Assembly (NCBI GenBank): GCA_021030905.1 | Contig: JAGFMI010000014.1 | Location: 186,001 to 250,000 of the forward strand | Reading direction: 5' to 3' | Length of the DNA: 64,000 nt | Origin: Pyrenula massariospora | Taxonomy: Eukaryota; Ascomycota; Eurotiomycetes; Pyrenulales; Pyrenulaceae | Shown: positions 1 through 11,480 of the stretch, in pieces | How positions within the stretch are numbered: position 1 is the stretch's first letter | Layout: every line of letters starts with the position of its first letter | The notes under the pieces: generated by a model | Database searches by the model: none | Seen by the model: only the letters and a program-made list of their open reading frames with translations | What the model was told of the DNA's origin: nothing | Position numbers and translations under genes: made by a program

Positions 1-22
1 CTCACATGCGCCCTCGCTGCTG

Positions 23-45
23 ATTGGCCCTCGGGTCGCGCCAAT
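23..45. promoter_or_regulatory. Inverted CCAAT-box pair upstream of ATP synthase gamma
   Basis: An ATTGG (23-27) and a CCAAT (41-45) lie on opposite strands about 160-180 bases upstream of the ATP synthase gamma start. CCAAT boxes are bound by the HAP/CBC complex, which in fungi activates respiratory genes. The motif is short and could occur by chance; the association with a respiratory gene is the only support. Confidence 0.35.
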
Positions 46-203
46 CGGGCTTAGTCCGGGTGTTTAGGCTCTGCAGCCGCCAGTGACGGGAACCTCTCGC
101 TCCCAACACCTCCATCTATCAATTGACCATTTCCATCGCTCCCCGCTCCCGTCTCCCGTCAACGAGCACATCGAGACTTGAGCTCGGTAGCTGTCTCACC
201 AAG

Positions 204-1337
204 ATGCTGTCACGAGCTGCCAGACCAGCTCTTGCAGCTGGAGGAGCTGCCCTTGCCAGGTAAGGAGCTCTCACTCTGCTAAGCTTCACGTCGGTCTTTC
301 ATGCGTGCCGAATACTGACTCCTCCATTGTAGGACTGCTCCGCCTGCAGCCGGATATGCAACACTTCGTGAGATTGAAGGTGGAGCTTACTCGTGCCCTC
401 TATCCTTCAATCACTGATGGATTCAACAGGCCGCCTCAAATCGATCCGAAATATCGAAAAAATCACCAAGACTATGAAAATCGTCGCCTCTACGAAACTG
501 ACTCGCGCTCAAAGGGCAATGAATGAATCCCGCACCTACGGCCAGACCTCCAACAAAGTCTTCGAAGAAGCCGAGACAAAGCCGCTGGAAGGAGAGAGGA
601 AGACACTACTCGTGGTCTGCAGCTCAGACAAGGGCATGTGCGGTGGCATTCACTCCGGGTTGACTCGTGCTACACGAAAGATGCTGCAGGAAGACCCCAG
701 TCTCGATATTGCGATCATCGGAGAAAAATGCAAATCTCAGCTCGGTCGATCAAGCGGGAAGAACATCGTACTCAGCTTTGCTGGCATCGGTAAAGACATC
801 CCAACCTTTGCCGACGCACAGGCAATCGCCGACCAGCTTGTCCTACTCCCCACCGACTACGCAAGCATCAAGATCCTGTACAATAAATTCCTCAACGCTC
901 AAAGCTACGAAGCTGTCCCCATTGAGGCCTTCTCCGAAGAAGCCATCAAGAACTCGGCCAACTTTGCTGCATTCGAGATTGATGAAGAAGTTCTTGCGAA
1001 TCTACGGGAGTACGCTTTAGCGAACTCGCTGTTTTGGGCGTTGTCAGAAGGCCATGCTTGTGAACAATCTGCCCGGAGAAATGCGATGGATGTACGTTGG
1101 ATGACTACCTACAAATACCTCTGATGAGGCGCTCAAGCTAATGATGTCTTTTTAGAACGCCTCAAAGAATGCAGGAGAGATGATCAGCAAATTTACTATC
1201 CTCTATAACCGAACGGTAGGGCTCTGCCAAGTCCATGTTGAAAAATATCCAGCTGACAAATTTTACAGCGTCAAGCCGTCATTACTGGAGAATTGGTAGA
1301 GATCATTACAGGCGCAACCGCTTCGGAGGATATGTAA
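204..1337 (+). CDS. ATP3: Mitochondrial F1F0 ATP synthase gamma subunit
   Basis: This is the central rotor shaft of F1-ATPase, which couples proton flow through F0 to ATP synthesis at the mitochondrial inner membrane. Exons are 204-259, 333-379, 430-1091, 1156-1215 and 1269-1337, all with GT-AG introns of 50-73 bases, giving 297 aa, normal for the family. The first 28 residues (MLSRAARPALAAGG...) are Ala/Arg-rich and lack acidic residues, a typical matrix-targeting peptide. The mature start LREIEGRLKSIRNIEKITK and the following KIVASTKLTRAQ are the conserved N-terminal coiled-coil helix. SSDKGMCGGIHS is the conserved core strand and loop. The last exons encode ILYNRTRQAVITGELVEII, the conserved C-terminal helix that enters the alpha3-beta3 barrel. 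Intron 2 splits the Gly codon of the N-terminal helix. I see no defects. Confidence 0.97.
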
Positions 1338-1623
1338 GCGGAGCCCAGGGGATATAGGACAAACTTCCTCTGTACATAAAACGTGGTCAAGTCAAGCTCT
1401 TCTTGACTAGTGCTATTGATAATCTAGAAACTTGTCCTACGTCCTGTTAGGTCCGATGGCCCGTTTGAAAGCAAATTCGACGTAATAGGCAAATAGCGGC
1501 CCCCTCCCTGTGGCTTCTCCGAGTAAATACTATGGCGAAAAGCCTGCTCTGTTGACGTAGGAAATGTGAACCGATCACAGCTAGATAGGACACTCTACGA
1601 AGCATGAAAGAAGGGTAGTGAGT

Positions 1624-2382
1624 TTAAACGTTGAGCAAGAAACGGCTGGGTGGAGATTGGTACAAAAAGCCGGTTAGAATATTGCCATATTTAGCGTCGC
1701 GTGACTGGACTGTTTTTCGCAAAAACTTAAATTCATTGTCTTGTGTGAAAGCGCGTGAATGAAATATTATAGACCCAGAATTTGCGTCATAATTATCTGG
1801 ATCTTTGTGACTTGAATCGAGTTTTCGCGCATTTATAAAGCGCGAGCCAAGGCCGATTTTTGAGGAGTCTTGCAAGCACGAGGCTACGCACAGCCTCGCC
1901 ACCGATGTCCTGCGCGAACGAAATAATTTTTGAGGCAACAGATCTTCAGTTCCAGTTCTGGCTTGAAAGATGATTAGCTTTTCACGTTCACTAATGGAGT
2001 AGCTGACTATGGTGGCTCCTTTTGGAATGCGAAACGCGACTTCAGACTGGAAGTTTGCCAACTCATAACGTGAGGATATGCGCCCTCCAGCATCTGATGT
2101 GCAGAACATTCCAAATTTTGCTTCAGGCTAAGGAGCTTGGTGGCTGCTGGCCGATGTCGTTGCTAGTTGATCTGCTTCCTTCATGTCGGTCTTTGCCTGT
2201 GACAATTCTTGAAAGCGGTTTTAGCGGAAATCGCTTGAGTGGCTAGACACGAAGCTATCTTCATTGTGCATGACGTCCGATATTTCCGATCCGACTGATA
2301 GACTGGTGAAACAATTTCCGAGTCGCGCCCGAGCGGCCTGGATACCCTCTGAGGCCTCTGGGGTGCTGGATGTCGTGAGCAT
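1624..2382 (-). pseudogene. Decayed ORF with two in-frame stops
   Basis: On the minus strand one frame stays open from an ATG at 2382 to 1624 except for two stops, a TAA near 2223 and a TAG near 2131. The segments between them read like protein, for example RFQELSQAKTDMKEADQLA between the stops and a 150-residue segment after the second. No intron with good borders removes both stops. The likely explanation is a once continuous gene of about 250 codons that has acquired nonsense mutations. I do not recognise the protein. Further minus-strand fragments near 2840-3063 may be related debris. It could also be chance openness, hence the low confidence. Confidence 0.3.
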
Positions 2383-2415
2383 GGACGAGCTATAAAGCAG
2401 AGCCTCCCGGAACAA

Positions 2416-5360
2416 TAAGCATTTGATGCGGAATCATTGTGTATTCATTGCCTTCCAGAATCAACTGCAGCGCATCAAGATATTTTTTCCAAATTCTCTG
2501 TGGCTTCGTAGCCTTCGGAATCAGACTTTTTATTGCATGTCAACCGAGACCATCGAATGCCACGTTGTGGATGGCAAGATGGGAAAGGGACTGAAGGAGC
2601 CGATGTCGGATACTTCGGACATGTCGAATGTGTCGAAAAAGCATCTCATTCATCAAGCCTCCTTCTTTTTATTCGCAGCAATCCGCTCGATACTTACCGA
2701 CACTGCTTTACTTCTGGTTGCCGAGGTATAGCTCAAGCAATCACCTGTTCATGCGCAAGAAAGACCGAGAATCGGAGTAAATCCCATCGGTTAAACGCGT
2801 TGACCGGATATTGTGGGTGACCAAGCTCCTCAGACCACTTAATACTCGAAACCTGTTAAGGTGTTGGGAACATGCAGAACTCGTCCGAAACAGACCAGGC
2901 TATATGATGTCGAAGGCGGACTTGCATTGCTTATCGATGGCTTTTCGAGATTCGGTAAGAACAGATTGTAGTTGTCATCGATAACAAGGTTTGACCAATG
3001 TGATGAGGTTAACTTTCTGTTAATTAAGCAAGGTCTCGAGCTTCGCAAAAAGTTTGTTATCACCTCAAATCACCGTGTCGGATGCTGGGACAATGCTAGA
3101 GTCTGTGTGCTCATAGAAGACGAGTGGGCTGCGAACTCCTCGCTGCGTCTTGCAATCGTCGATCAGGCACCATCTTTGTATCCTTAGACAACCGGTCCAA
3201 GGATTGCTCATTAATAAAAGCTTGGTGAAAGCTCAAATGCATCCAGGATTAGAGGAGGATCGTATTAGGAATTGTTGCTGCTGAAACACCTGTGAACCTT
3301 GTGTTGAAGACATGACATATCGATCAAAAGATAAAATGCTACACGAAGAACATTTTCCGTCAACGCGAATGCAAGATCTGGAGCAGGGCGCGATATGGTA
3401 TTTGCATTACCTCGTCCACTTGGTATGTGATGTCCATGCTGAGAAGCCGACCATCTCCAATAACATCGGTCTTGTTAACATTCATGGGCGGATGTGACAT
3501 CTTGTCGCTGTTTGACGGTTGGAGGCATATCTCCTGGTCTTTGCGTGCTTATCGGTGCGTTACACCTCGTCGTCAACAGACGAGGCTCGGATTCATCTGC
3601 TGATGCTTTTGTGGTCTCCCGGCCGGGGTCACGATGCATAATGAATACTTTTCATTTTGCAAATGCAGACTAGGTTCCACAAGCCTAGCATATCCCATCG
3701 AGGCAGGAACGACGCAAGGATAGCTGCACTCCTATCTTATGCCTATTGTTTCTACCTAGGTACCTGAGGTAGAAGACAATTCGAATTGGAGAAAGTTCTG
3801 GGTTGGCTGACCTGTGACGCTAAGGTTACGTTTGAAATCGAAATCGGCGAAAACTCGTGAGGTGCTCCTGGAACAAAAGCGTCCGGCCGCACTGCTAACT
3901 GTGGCGCACGGCTGCACATTTCTCTGTGGCACCTGGCTGTGCTCCTGACTGTGGCGTCCGGCTATCGTGCCGATGAAGGTCAAGTGGATCGAACATTAAG
4001 CTGGTAGAGCCACATGAAAGCGCGGCAGGAAAAGCTTGTCCAGGTAGGTATGATTCATCCACGAGAATGTTGAGGGAAAGGACCGTAGATGCATTTATGT
4101 GGCATCTGAAGCATCAGCTGTTCTACTATGCCTCCTGTTGCTCGACACGGGTTTGCCTTGCGTGTTGGCTATTTTCGTGTCTTAGCTAACACATTGTGAA
4201 GTCTATTACTGATGCTTATGCTTTTATCTGCGTATCTTGTGCGCTTATTTCACCAATCGGACAATTCCCCTCTGTGTGAGAGGGTGTCAGTCGATCTTGG
4301 CCCGCTGTTGGAACCATGTTTCGGTACGGTATTTCCACGAACCGCTCTTTGCTCCAACTCTACTGCAGCACTCAGCCCTACGCTCAGGGGAACTGAATGT
4401 CATCCAATGAATGCCTGGAAACACTTTTCATCCCAGCCCCCCAGATGCAACCCCATCGTCGAGTGATCATCATGTGGGGTAATCGGCTTTTCAACCCTAG
4501 TTTAAGCCTTGCCAACCATTTTTGGTCGCCCCCTTTCTGCCGCCTGGGTTGCCAAAGGGCCGTGGCATGAATTACGCAGGGAATACTTGTCGTCATAAGA
4601 GTTCGAAAAGCCGTGGAAGCCTTCGCTCACACTGGTCGCAAATGGGAAAACATCTGTTGGGAGCCATTGCTTGATCATGATCGTACTTTCCATATCGACT
4701 GGTATTCTTCCGCTGAAGCAGAGCTCTTAATGCCATGGCGATCTGTCCTGCAGCGACTCAGAGGCAGCATCTCCTGGCCATATACTGTCCGGCCAGCTTC
4801 ACTCCGTAGTGGAGGACCGTCCATAGTGCCGAATGAATCGATGTTACTTTGATGTCTCGCTTTACCTTGCCGATACGCCTTTCCTGTGTGCCATGCTAGC
4901 TGAACCTACCATTTCCGCTATTACCACTCGATCCTCGTATGAAGTCCATTCGTCGATCCGGAGTTGTTCTCTTGTTGGCGCAGCCCTCCAAACTTCCTGT
5001 CTCCGTCGACCAGGGTTCATCGTGCCACTCCGCTTTGATGAGCATTGTCCCAAAAGGTGCTCCGAGTTGTGCGGTCGTCTGCCATCTCCGAAAGACGCTC
5101 CGATTCTGCGCAGACGTTTTCCATCTCCGAGGGTTTGTGGGCAGTGATTCCAAACAATTCCACTGCTCCGCCTTTTCTTCTGCCTAATTTCCATCCCAAT
5201 CTCACGCATACAGCTACGACTACACCACTTACACAGTAATCCGCATTTCGAAGAACTACACGACAGCCAAATCTCTTCGACCACTACATCATCCAGCTCT
5301 CATTACAGCTACACGGCTTCCGCCTCTCTCTCGACCTCCTCCCAGAAAGCTAGCTACGCC
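2416..5360. other. Gene-poor interval
   Basis: Only short overlapping ORFs on both strands are present, none with a recognisable motif or a convincing spliced model. A minus-strand stretch at 2839-3063 reads plausibly as protein but is bounded by stops and has no ATG context. The last 150 bases (about 5200-5360) are pyrimidine-rich, as in fungal promoters, and probably belong to the next gene. Confidence 0.4.
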
Positions 5361-6333
5361 ATGGCCAGCTCTTCAGAACAACAGCCTCCCTATCCACCCA
5401 TCTACGATATGGACTACTTGAGCTTCGTAGGTAACTTTTCTATCCTTCCAAGTCTTTCTTGTATCGCAGTCTCCCACAACTTTTCATCGATAATAAAGAT
5501 ATTTGTATTGCATCAACGACCGCGATCGAGCTGTTTGCCGCTTTCCTTTGATCCTTGATATGGAACATACAAGCTAAAAGTTCTGGCAGGTCGATTCCGC
5601 TCGTTATAATGGCTTCATAGACTATCAAGACGACAATAGCCCTACCCAAGCCGCTGCCGAACCGTCACTCTACACCGACCCTTCCCTCGCCGATGCCTTC
5701 CTCACCGACTCCTTCCTCGCCGACGCTTTCCTCACCGACCCCCTTTCGCAACCCGTCGGCATCGACAACTCCTTCGGCTTCGGGCTATTTCCTCCCTCGG
5801 ACTCTCCCACCCAGTCCTGGACACCACTTGCCGCTCCCGAAACGGCGACAACATCCTTCTCACCCGACCCTACACCTTCCGAAACGGGTCTTTCCTTCTC
5901 TACGGCCCATACCGCCTCCACCGACCCACCCTCCGCCACCCTTATCCCCACAGCCGCCAATTTCCAGACCGTTGGCGAGCCCCCTTTCCCGCCTTCCGAC
6001 CCGTCCTCCACAAAACGGCAGCCGATGAACCGAAAAAGGGGCCGACCTCAGGGCGCTATAGATAAAAAGCGCCGAGCCGCCCCTGGAACCAAAAAAAGAC
6101 AACAGGAAGAAGCCTCCGCCCAAGGTCGTTCGACCTCGAAGAAGGGCGGTCGGCCGCAGGGTGCCCAGGATCGCGTCCCGAGGAAGAAGGTGAACGAGAC
6201 ACCTGATCAGCATTCTATTCGGCTCCAAAAAGCCTACGGCGCTGACCAGATTAACGCCACAAATTATGCCCGGTTCGGTCCTGGGAACAGAGAGGGTGAA
6301 TCGGCCCTCAAGGCAATCCTCAAGAAAAACTAA
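5361..6333 (+). CDS. Hypothetical protein with AT-hook-like motifs
   Basis: Two exons, 5361-5426 and 5590-6333 (intron 163 bases, GTAGGT...CAG), give 269 aa. The N-terminal half is acidic, Ser/Thr/Pro-rich and probably disordered, with a short internal duplication (LADAFLTDS then LADAFLTDP). The C-terminal third is strongly basic and holds two copies of GRPQGA in Arg/Lys context (KRGRPQGAIDKKRR and KKGGRPQGAQDR), which matches the AT-hook core GRP flanked by basic residues. The last 45 residues (QHSIRLQKAYGADQINATNY...) are a short conserved-looking tail. A nuclear, minor-groove DNA-binding role is inferred from the AT-hooks alone. The start is the first ATG after a pyrimidine-rich leader; long ORFs in other frames over the acidic half are compositional shadows. 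Confidence 0.7.
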
Positions 6334-8379
6334 TCCGAGGCGTGAGCCTCGCTCAGAAGGCCGAAAAGGTTCTACACCGCAACCACAGGAGGAACCTCAA
6401 CCTCGACTCCAGACCAACGGCCATCTGCCAAATTTATCCACCCTCGCTAGCCCTCTGATACCACTTCGACAACCAGGGCTATACCCAAGATGCCATTCCG
6501 ACAAATCATTCGCACGACAGACGCAGCTTGCCATCATTCATGGGTATCCTAACGCATGGATCGTCAAGCCGCTTTTACGGATTTGGGAAATTGTGTGAAT
6601 TTGGAAAGCATTGTTGAGCTTGGATAGGTATTTTAGAGCATTGCCAGATACTCTTTCTCCAAGGTTTTTTCTCCTCGTCGCCAAATTGCGAGGCAACGTC
6701 CAAAATTTTTCCTTGGAGTTTTAACGAGATCTTGGCGGGAATATGGGTTTTATTGTATGATGGCTTGCTTTGCTTGTTGGTTTTTCATGTGAGACTTTGG
6801 CCAGTGTTTGGAAGTTGGAATTGTTCTTTGATGAATGAATTGTTAGATACCCTGGTTCACTGTTGGATTTTGAAGTTTAGGAGTTTCGGCCATCAGAATA
6901 GCTAGATAATTGACTGGACGCCGCTCACCTCAAAGTGGCATCTATTTGACCACCGACCAGCCTTCCTGTACCGTCTTCTGCTTCGTTCCAGGTGCAACCA
7001 TTCTTTGTCCGCGTAGTTTTAAGCCTTGAAGGAAAGGGGCCGCTTCTGCGTTAGTGTTGCTATGGCCCGCTCAATGTCTCTGACATCTACACTCGAGGCT
7101 GGGTGACAGAAATCGTGGCCGATTTCTTTTGGTGTGATGCGGGGCATTGGGCAAGCCAATCGGCCACGATTTCTGTCATCCAGCCCCGCCCACCTTCTCG
7201 CCAAGCCCTCCTCTTGGCGTACAGAAACATCCTCGCCATGCTAATCTTACGAAGTCGGTCAATTCAAGTCATAACTCTTATTTCATGGATAGCTTTCTTC
7301 ATGACTCGTCCTGTCCTTCTGTCTCCCTTTATCAGAGAGGCACTGTTTTCGCGCAATGGCGACTTGATGCGCGACACGCCTGCACGCCTGAGTAACCTAA
7401 AATCATAAGGTGGCGACGGACCTGGGGTAGGGAATGGTTTACGTAATGCTGTACTGACTGCCAAAACTATTGTGAATAATTTTCAAACGATATCAGATCT
7501 CCGCCTAACTGAACTACCTGCAGAGTACGTTCAAAGCGAAGCAGTCAAGACGCCACGCGCCCTACCCGCAATTCTAGCTCCTAGCATTAGAAAGCAACCC
7601 CCTCCCTTTCATCCATTTGCAATCGCTTATGACTCGAAATCGCTGTCTTGCGGAGCCATGGAGGCTTGTGCCTGGCATGAGGTCATCACGGGGTCTACTT
7701 TAAGAAAATGGGCTGAAGAGAGAGGAAATGAAACACTGCGGGCATCTGGCACATTAAGCTTCTGCATAAGATCGAAAATTTGCTTAGAGGATGTGCACTC
7801 TGATGGTGGATCAACAAAACTAAATTTGTCGCTGTGGGATGAAACCGTTATGTAGATGCCGTTGCTGATATTTCTGGGCATGTGAGCATTAGAAGCGAGA
7901 TCCGGTCCTGTTTCCCTTGAGGTTAAGCACCGTATGATCCGATACGAAAATAAACTCTGGTATCACATACTTTCCAATGGTTTAATTTGACATATCTATG
8001 CTTGACCAGTTGTACGAGGTTGAGAGCTTCCGACTCTACATGACAAGCTAACGGGATAACTTGACAACACACTATTGTCAGCATTCATCGCATACACCTT
8101 CATGCCTTATCGACTTGTCAAAATGCACCAGGTAATCTGAAAATCGTTGCCGCTGTCACTAAGGTTCGTGCCTTCCCTCCCTAGTAGTCACCTTTCACCG
8201 TGAATCCACCCTCTGTAACCCGCATAGATGCCTGCAATTCAGCCTGCGCTTGTCTTCAGATCCTTAACCTCCATCCTTACGGATCTCCTTTTCTGTGTAG
8301 CTCGACATCTTCAAAGCCAAATAATCGAACGCAACACTCTTAAAAACAAAGCTGATGGAAAGAGATCAACAGCTCCTCC
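6334..8379. other. Intergenic interval
   Basis: No convincing gene. The interval contains the long inverted repeat described separately. A minus-strand ORF at 7627-7881 starts with ATG (MPRNISNGIYITV...) and encodes 84 aa without recognisable features; it could be a small gene but nothing else supports it. Plus-strand ORFs at 7103-7408 and 7472-7855 have no ATG or no support. Confidence 0.35.
7097..7185. repeat. Long inverted repeat, 28-bp arms
   Basis: Left arm 7097-7124 and right arm 7158-7185 are reverse complements over 28 bases with one mismatch, enclosing a 33-base loop. The DNA or an RNA copy could form a stable hairpin. No target-site duplication or transposase is visible. Confidence 0.9.
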
Positions 8380-9681
8380 ATGCCGAAACCTCTCGAGAAA
8401 ATAGCATCACGCATGTTAAGAACCTCTGCGGAGAAAGAGCGCACAAGTGACCCCGAGGCGTCAATTTCGAGAAAACAGCGTGGGACTATACCTGCGAAAG
8501 CTGGAAATCCAAAACGAGGTTTCACAAAAGAGGAGGAGGTTGTTAAACCCGCGGTTCAGCCAAAAACCTCAACTGCTCTTGCGAATTTTGCGCCGGAGGT
8601 TGGGGTCAAAAAAGATGAACGTTCTCTACCTCCAGCCAATGTGGGAACATTTGCCGAACGTTCACTGCATGTCTGCGCCAACTCCTCTAACAGAATTCCC
8701 TGTACCTGTCAAGTCAAGGACTACTCTACAGACGATCCCAAGACTCACGTGAGACCACAAAAGGTCGCTCTGCATAATGCTACAGACCATTGGCGTCCTG
8801 TTGTTGAGCGACACAGGCCTCGCACGGCCAGACAATACGCTTCGCTCCATAGAGGGAAAGTTAAGACCGGAGCTGTGACCAGCAATCCCGCACATAGCAA
8901 GGGAAAGTTGGGTCCAGAAAGCAAAAGCTCTAGGAAAGATACCAGTAAGAGACGGCAGTCCTTATCGAACTCTATTGCTAGCTGTTCACTTACTAATTAT
9001 TGTCCAGCTACCGATCCTGTCGCGTCTACGCAAAAGTCACTCCAAACTATGCCAAACGAAGCGTCTAGGTCCAGCCAAACTGACAACGAACCACCGCCAC
9101 CTTACTCTGAATTTCAAGGGGAGTTTGAGGCAAGCATGCAGCCAACGAGAAACTCGAGCCTAATGGCTAATCTTGGAAAGACATCATTGGCACGAGCTAC
9201 TAGCCTCGAAGCGCTGCCAACACATCGTTTTTCGAGAAATCCTCTCCACAATCCTGGTGTTGACGACGAAGATTCTGGGTCTGAGTCACTTGACCCGGCA
9301 ACTGAAGCCTTGTCAGATCGCCCTCCTAACCTGAAAGACGGAAGGCTCGTCCCAACCCGCCTCTTAGAATCAGAACACAGCGTCAGCGCGCTGCGTAAGC
9401 CTACCGTCGATGAACCAAAGCCATTTGATGGCAAATTTACACCGCCGGTCAAAAGATCTTATAGCAGGAAAAAGGACAAAAGAGTCAATTTTGGCGATAA
9501 AAAGGGAGGATGAAATGGCAAGTGACAATTTCCTGTTCAGAAACCGAGCGTTTTTGGTTATGGCGACAAGCTGACAACTGGTGTAGACGACGCAAAATAC
9601 GGCGCCCCGAAAAGATCGCAACAGCCTTACGAGCAGTCCTACAGGAGCTTAGAGAAGCCAGGGAGATGGATCAAGTCCTAG
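8380..9681 (+). CDS. Disordered hypothetical protein with PPPY motif
   Basis: The uninterrupted ORF from the ATG at 8380 ends at a TGA at 9511-9513 (377 aa). A 57-base intron 9484-9540 (GTCAAT...TTCAG) would instead join, in frame, to an exon 9541-9681 that reads GYGDKLTTGVDDAKYGA and ends at a TAG, giving 414 aa. I prefer the spliced form because the second exon reads like protein, but the donor is weak. The protein is rich in Ser, Pro, Lys and Arg, has no predicted membrane segment, and is probably mostly disordered. It contains NEPPPPYSEF near residue 240; PPxY motifs bind WW domains, for example of Rsp5-type ubiquitin ligases. The same frame stays readable for 13 codons after the TAG, so the 3' end may have been shortened. 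I do not recognise a family. Confidence 0.55.
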
Positions 9682-11480
9682 CTGAAGCCAAAAGATGCTC
9701 TACAAGAGCAAAAACTTCATCGTTAAGGCATTCGCAGCAGTCTCAGATGCTACTTTACCTATCATAAGTTCAAGTATGCTATTGGCGCAGCACTTCTCCC
9801 AGAACCGCTGCGCCGCCGAGAATCGACGGATTATACGTCTACGAGCGCTTTGCGGAGAGAATGACTTTGATGAGACGTGGACATTCTTTTTGCAGAATTG
9901 TGTAGTCCGCGCTTAAGTTTATGTAGCTGCCAGTACGAGAACTACTGTCAACTCTCTTCTACTTGACATCTTCGTGTCCAGTATTTCGATGATCCTGGTA
10001 GTGGTGTTGTTGTCGGTCTAGTGTTTGTTAGTAGCTCTGGTGGAATGCATAGAAGATTCCTATCTTTCAAGGACGATGATAGGAAGCCTCTAATAGATCC
10101 TACTGTCCAGCGACTTGCTCTTCATCCCGGCGATTTCCACTTGTTACCCGGTATCATGATCTATCCCGTGTTGTTCTCTGTGCGCGCTCTGCGACCGTGA
10201 TATCGTATCGAACACTTCGCCAAATATGGGAACAGAGAGCAGTATCACCTCTTACAGGGCCTATATCTGACGATGCCGAAATCGCTTCGGCTTATGAACG
10301 GGGTCTTGAATGTGACTAGGACGGGTCCTAGAGAAGGCTGTAAGGGTCTTGCTCTCTCTCTGAGAGAGTGTGAACGTGGCACGACGTTCATTTTTGAACT
10401 CTATGATACTGTAGTAAGTAGTGCAGGCTTTTCAAGGCTGACGTGAGCGTCATATCATGTGGTAGAGGAGCTTGACAGCGAGCTATCAATTTGGTCTTTT
10501 GATACTACCAGCGGCGTCCAGAGCAGTACTTTACTCTACTCTGTGTTCCATGATAAAGGCCTAGTTCAAAGGCATAAAAGAACATGATACATCAACAATT
10601 GAGTTCGTCTTTCAGACAGCTCCAGATGTTCCTTTTTTGGAGGATTAATGTCATCGAGGTCTCATGGACTCACCGCAGCTTTATTCACATGTTCTTGGCG
10701 TGAAGTGAAGCAAGATAAACTGCACTGCGGGGCGTGTGAAGTGGAATTGCTTCGTGGAGATGGCGTATCCGGCAAAAACGCCTACTAAAGCCCGTTGAAA
10801 TTACGGTTACTTCCTGGGATTGCGGTTAGCAAGACACATTGCACACATCGTGTGGCGCGAAGCCCCGGTATCCCATGAGCAGAAGCTAACAGGGCCTCAA
10901 CCGCGGGCTCCTGATGCGGATGTAACCACAGCTGCACCTTCATTTGCTACGAAGTAGTTTCTTCCTCCATTCTTTTTGGTTTTTGAAGGGAGCCGGTCAT
11001 GAGGTAAGGTGGTCGATTCGAGGTAGGTGGTGCAGCCGTTCGAATTCCGCGATTACGCTTTGGAAAGATTTTTTTTATTGGGCCATACCATGAGTATGCA
11101 AACGAATCTTTGCATCGATCGAAGTCAAAGACCATGAAAGCACCTGAAATCCCCTTACATTGCAGATTGGTCTGCTACTGACCAGTCTTCAAGCGGGACG
11201 TGGTGTGCATACTACTCGGCGGAGTTTCCTGGGGTGTATAAGAGGCAGGTCTCCCGAGCTACCGCGGAGGAACTGGACGTTCTCCGCTCCAATCAAGCTT
11301 CACGTGCTTAGCTTGCTTACCCGGACCATCAGGCAACGAAATTTTAGCTTGGGAAGACGACAAATGCCCAAAGATACCAGCACTAGTCTCTCGTAGGAGC
11401 AAAGACCTATAGTTCTCCGATTGTTTCCCCTACTGTTTTGAGGTTTCTACGATGTTTTTGGCCTACGCTAAGGGGCAGAC
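9682..11480. other. Gene-free interval
   Basis: Nothing convincing on either strand. From about 9920 to 10940 there is no ORF of 60 codons at all, which is unusual here and argues against hidden exons. A short region at 10350-10370 is a CT/GA near-palindrome. Confidence 0.5.

Noticed and set aside
5693-6028. Pro/Ser-rich ORF overlapping the AT-hook protein, plus its opposite-strand partner
   Set aside because: It lies entirely over the disordered acidic part of the real gene in another frame and is a compositional shadow.
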